From NCBI GenBank assembly GCA_002794785.1, contig NBBA01000009.1, forward strand, positions 1,798,001 to 1,862,000: 64,000 bases of DNA, given 5' to 3'. The position numbers and the translations under genes are program-made. Below, in pieces: positions 61,905 to 64,000 of the stretch. The notes beneath the pieces were generated by a model, which worked only from the letters and a program-made list of their open reading frames with translations, was not told the DNA's origin and ran no database searches. Origin of the DNA: Coniferiporia sulphurascens (lineage: Eukaryota; Basidiomycota; Agaricomycetes; Hymenochaetales; Hymenochaetaceae). Each line of letters opens with the position of its first letter. The first letter of the stretch is position 1.

Positions 61905-63348
61905 AGTTGAAGGAGAGCGAGGAGATGTCGTGGTCGTGGTCGCGTTTGTCGTCGAGCGGAGGCGATCCGGGTAAGGGAACGCGAATACAGCGGAGTTATA
62001 AGTAGACCCCAATGGAAGCATTTGTGACACGTAGAATGTTGTTTAATATGTTAAATTTATTAACTTACTTAAACAGGTAACTACTTCAGCATAATGTGAC
62101 AGTAGTACTTCCCTGTTAGTCCACCGAGACTGGTGCCCGCCCAAAACCAACTCAACTCCGAATCCAGTCCCGCTTTTCTAGATCCAGACGAATTAATGTA
62201 TTTCTCGGGTGTCAGGTGCAGGCAAATAACCTGGATGCTGTCAAGTTGTTCCCGTTTCTGAAGTGCACTCCCCTTTCGACGGATGCTAGTGCGGTGCCGA
62301 CCTCACAACAACCGTTAAGCTCTGATTTCTGCAGGCTATCGAAGACTTCTGAAGTTATAATAGCTTTAAAGTGTAGTTCAGGGATCTTAGCAACGGGGAG
62401 AAATATCAAGAAATCTCTGATGTGCAGCAACTGTTTGAATAGAAGTTGACCCGAGTCGACTTGCGAGCGGAACCAGCGCTTATCATTCCGCAATGCTAGG
62501 TCTCAGCGTCCAAGCTCCCACCACAGTTATTCTGTGACATTTTTTTCTCTACAGCCTAGAGCAGAAGTAGTGTTGTTGAGATAAAATTTACGTAGTCGCA
62601 TGTACTCTATGTATTGAAAGTAAGGTGCGAGGCATAACTGGGATACTACTTAGCCTTCCTCCCGCGGATCCAGTGGCTTGTGCATGTATCTGTCCGGCAT
62701 CCAGAACGATTTCAAAAATGTTTCCGCATAGTGTATGATGAAGAGGCGAGTTGGTGGCTTCATACGCGAATGGGGTGGATATATTGATCACAAAATACCA
62801 GTACAGATTAGCCTTACTTCTAAACCACTCAAGATTCCGAACAACAAAAGTATATGCATTTCACTAACGACAGCAAAGGCTAGATCTGAACTAATGATAT
62901 TTTACAAGGCGCTCAATAGACGCAGTCGTATACTATGACGGAGATAAGAGGAAATTTGGGCAGACAGATATCGTACTGACGAACACTAAATGAAACACTG
63001 TACGTGTATGAACGTGTGGGGGGAGTAGTACAAGCTATGTACACGGGGCACGAAACGGCCCACATAGATGATAACGCACGAGGCAATAAAAAAGGAGGAT
63101 GATGCGAGAAGAAGGAAGCGAGAGAAGCGTAGGTCGTGATTAACGAACATCTGCGTGATGCCGCGTCGTGTCTATCGTATACGAATGCGAGTTTCCGGGA
63201 GAATAAATATCCATGCTGAGCAGTGATGTCGTTAAAACATTCATAATAGCATAGTATGGCTGTCGTAAACTTTCGCCGCCTTCTTGTGAATCGGGAAGAA
63301 AATCGGCTTTTTGGGTGGTGTCTCATGATCCGGACGTCTCATTAAGTA
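61905..63348. other. Intergenic, no supported gene
   Basis: About 1.4 kb between RAB11 and the next minus-strand gene. It should contain the RAB11 promoter and the 3' UTR of the partial gene. ORFs at 62212-62493 and 62913-63326 have no recognisable features. Confidence 0.45.
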
Positions 63349-64000
63349 CTATCCATGCACATGTGCAGACACGAAATACCCAGACTTGAGGAAGCTCGTC
63401 GGTGTCGGCGTACGGGCGCCAGAACCGAGATCGTCTGGGCTCGCGGGCATTGTGGGCGTTGTCGCGCGCGGACTCATAACCGCATGCACTTGGATCGGGC
63501 CTTTTACGAAAGAGAAGGACTCCATAGATGACTGTGATGGCGATGAAAGCATCTCCTGGACGCTCGACACGGATTGTGAGCGACGCAGGTCCGGTGAGAC
63601 GTCGAGCATACCCGCGTCATGGCCTGTATAAAAGCACAAGCTAGCATAACGACAGCGAACTAAGTCAGCCGAGTAACATTAGCTACAAAGTACAGGGAAG
63701 ACCTACGTGTTCAGAAGGATGCTGTACTTGCTCGAGTCCATTGACGTACTCTCGGTAAACGCGGGACCGGCCTGCGCCATTGGAGAGAGCATTGAAAAGT
63801 CAGGTGGCGAGCATGGTGACGACGCAGATGTAATAGACGGCGTAGACGCCTCGCTATCTGCAGCGTCTTGCATAATTCCGAGTCCAATACCCAGCGGTGC
63901 GTTCTTGCGATGCTGGAGGGTGTTTATGCTTAGACCCAGGCCTGTGTCTGCGCTTGGATTCGACGTGCTTGCGGTCATGGGTCCAAGAGGCGGGAAGGAG
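63349..64000 (-). CDS. Ser/Pro-rich protein, 3' part, runs off the window edge
   Basis: Two exons are visible: one from the window end to an AC|GTAGGT donor near 63710, and one from about 63645 to the stop at 63349. They join in phase 2. The protein is rich in Ser, Thr and Pro, with short phosphosite-like runs such as SQSVSSVQEMLSS and RATTPTMPASPDD. It ends KSGYFVSAHVHG. An in-frame ATG occurs at 63978, but the frame is open upstream to the edge, so the start may lie outside. I do not recognise the family. Confidence 0.55.

Overview
The window looks like a gene-dense stretch of a filamentous basidiomycete (Agaricomycete-type) nuclear genome. Most genes are broken by many short introns of about 45-70 bases with GT-AG (a few GC-AG) borders and CTRAY-like branch points. 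It encodes single-copy eukaryotic housekeeping proteins, fungal Zn2Cys6 transcription factors, and a DUF6593-type protein typical of mushroom-forming fungi. No bacterial, organellar or viral gene set and no CRISPR array was seen. Gene names come from reading the spliced products by eye; no database search was run.

Layout. 1-4.3 kb: two tandem minus-strand Zn2Cys6 genes, a local duplication that includes the 3' flank, with an inverted truncated copy of an F-box gene between them. 6.7-22.2 kb: a conserved housekeeping block with CDC42 (-), an intact F-box gene (+), a DUF202/VTC1-like membrane protein (-), the complex I 51-kDa subunit (+), the WD40 polyadenylation factor Pfs2/WDR33 (+), an Ariadne-type RBR ubiquitin ligase (-) and an Adp1-like ABCG transporter (-). 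22.2-28.2 kb: a gene-poor stretch with a 612-bp TIR element, then two unrecognised membrane-protein genes. 28.4-35.8 kb: OST48/WBP1 (+), an AhpD-like protein (+), a DUF6593 protein (-) and adenylate kinase (+). 37.9-41.1 kb: a 900-residue Zn2Cys6 transcription factor. 41-50 kb: a long non-coding stretch with short repeats and TIR elements, EMC4 (-), and a decayed coding region. 50-64 kb: mostly gene-poor, holding a second pair of Zn2Cys6 genes (-) whose zinc cluster lies at the extreme C-terminus, a pogo-like MITE, RAB11 (-) with a 5-nt microexon, and the 3' part of a Ser/Pro-rich gene at the right edge.

Functionally the recognised genes cover polarity and membrane traffic (Cdc42, Rab11), ER protein biogenesis (OST48, EMC4), respiration and nucleotide balance (complex I, adenylate kinase), mRNA 3' processing (Pfs2) and ubiquitin transfer (RBR). 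They are not an operon or a biosynthetic cluster; each appears separately promoted. I did not find a convincing new multi-gene system. The most unusual items are the 5-nt Rab11 microexon, the four small Zn2Cys6 proteins that share one spacing and one intron site but place the zinc cluster at opposite ends of the protein, a replaced catalytic-region His in the RBR ligase, and several distinct TA-flanked TIR elements.
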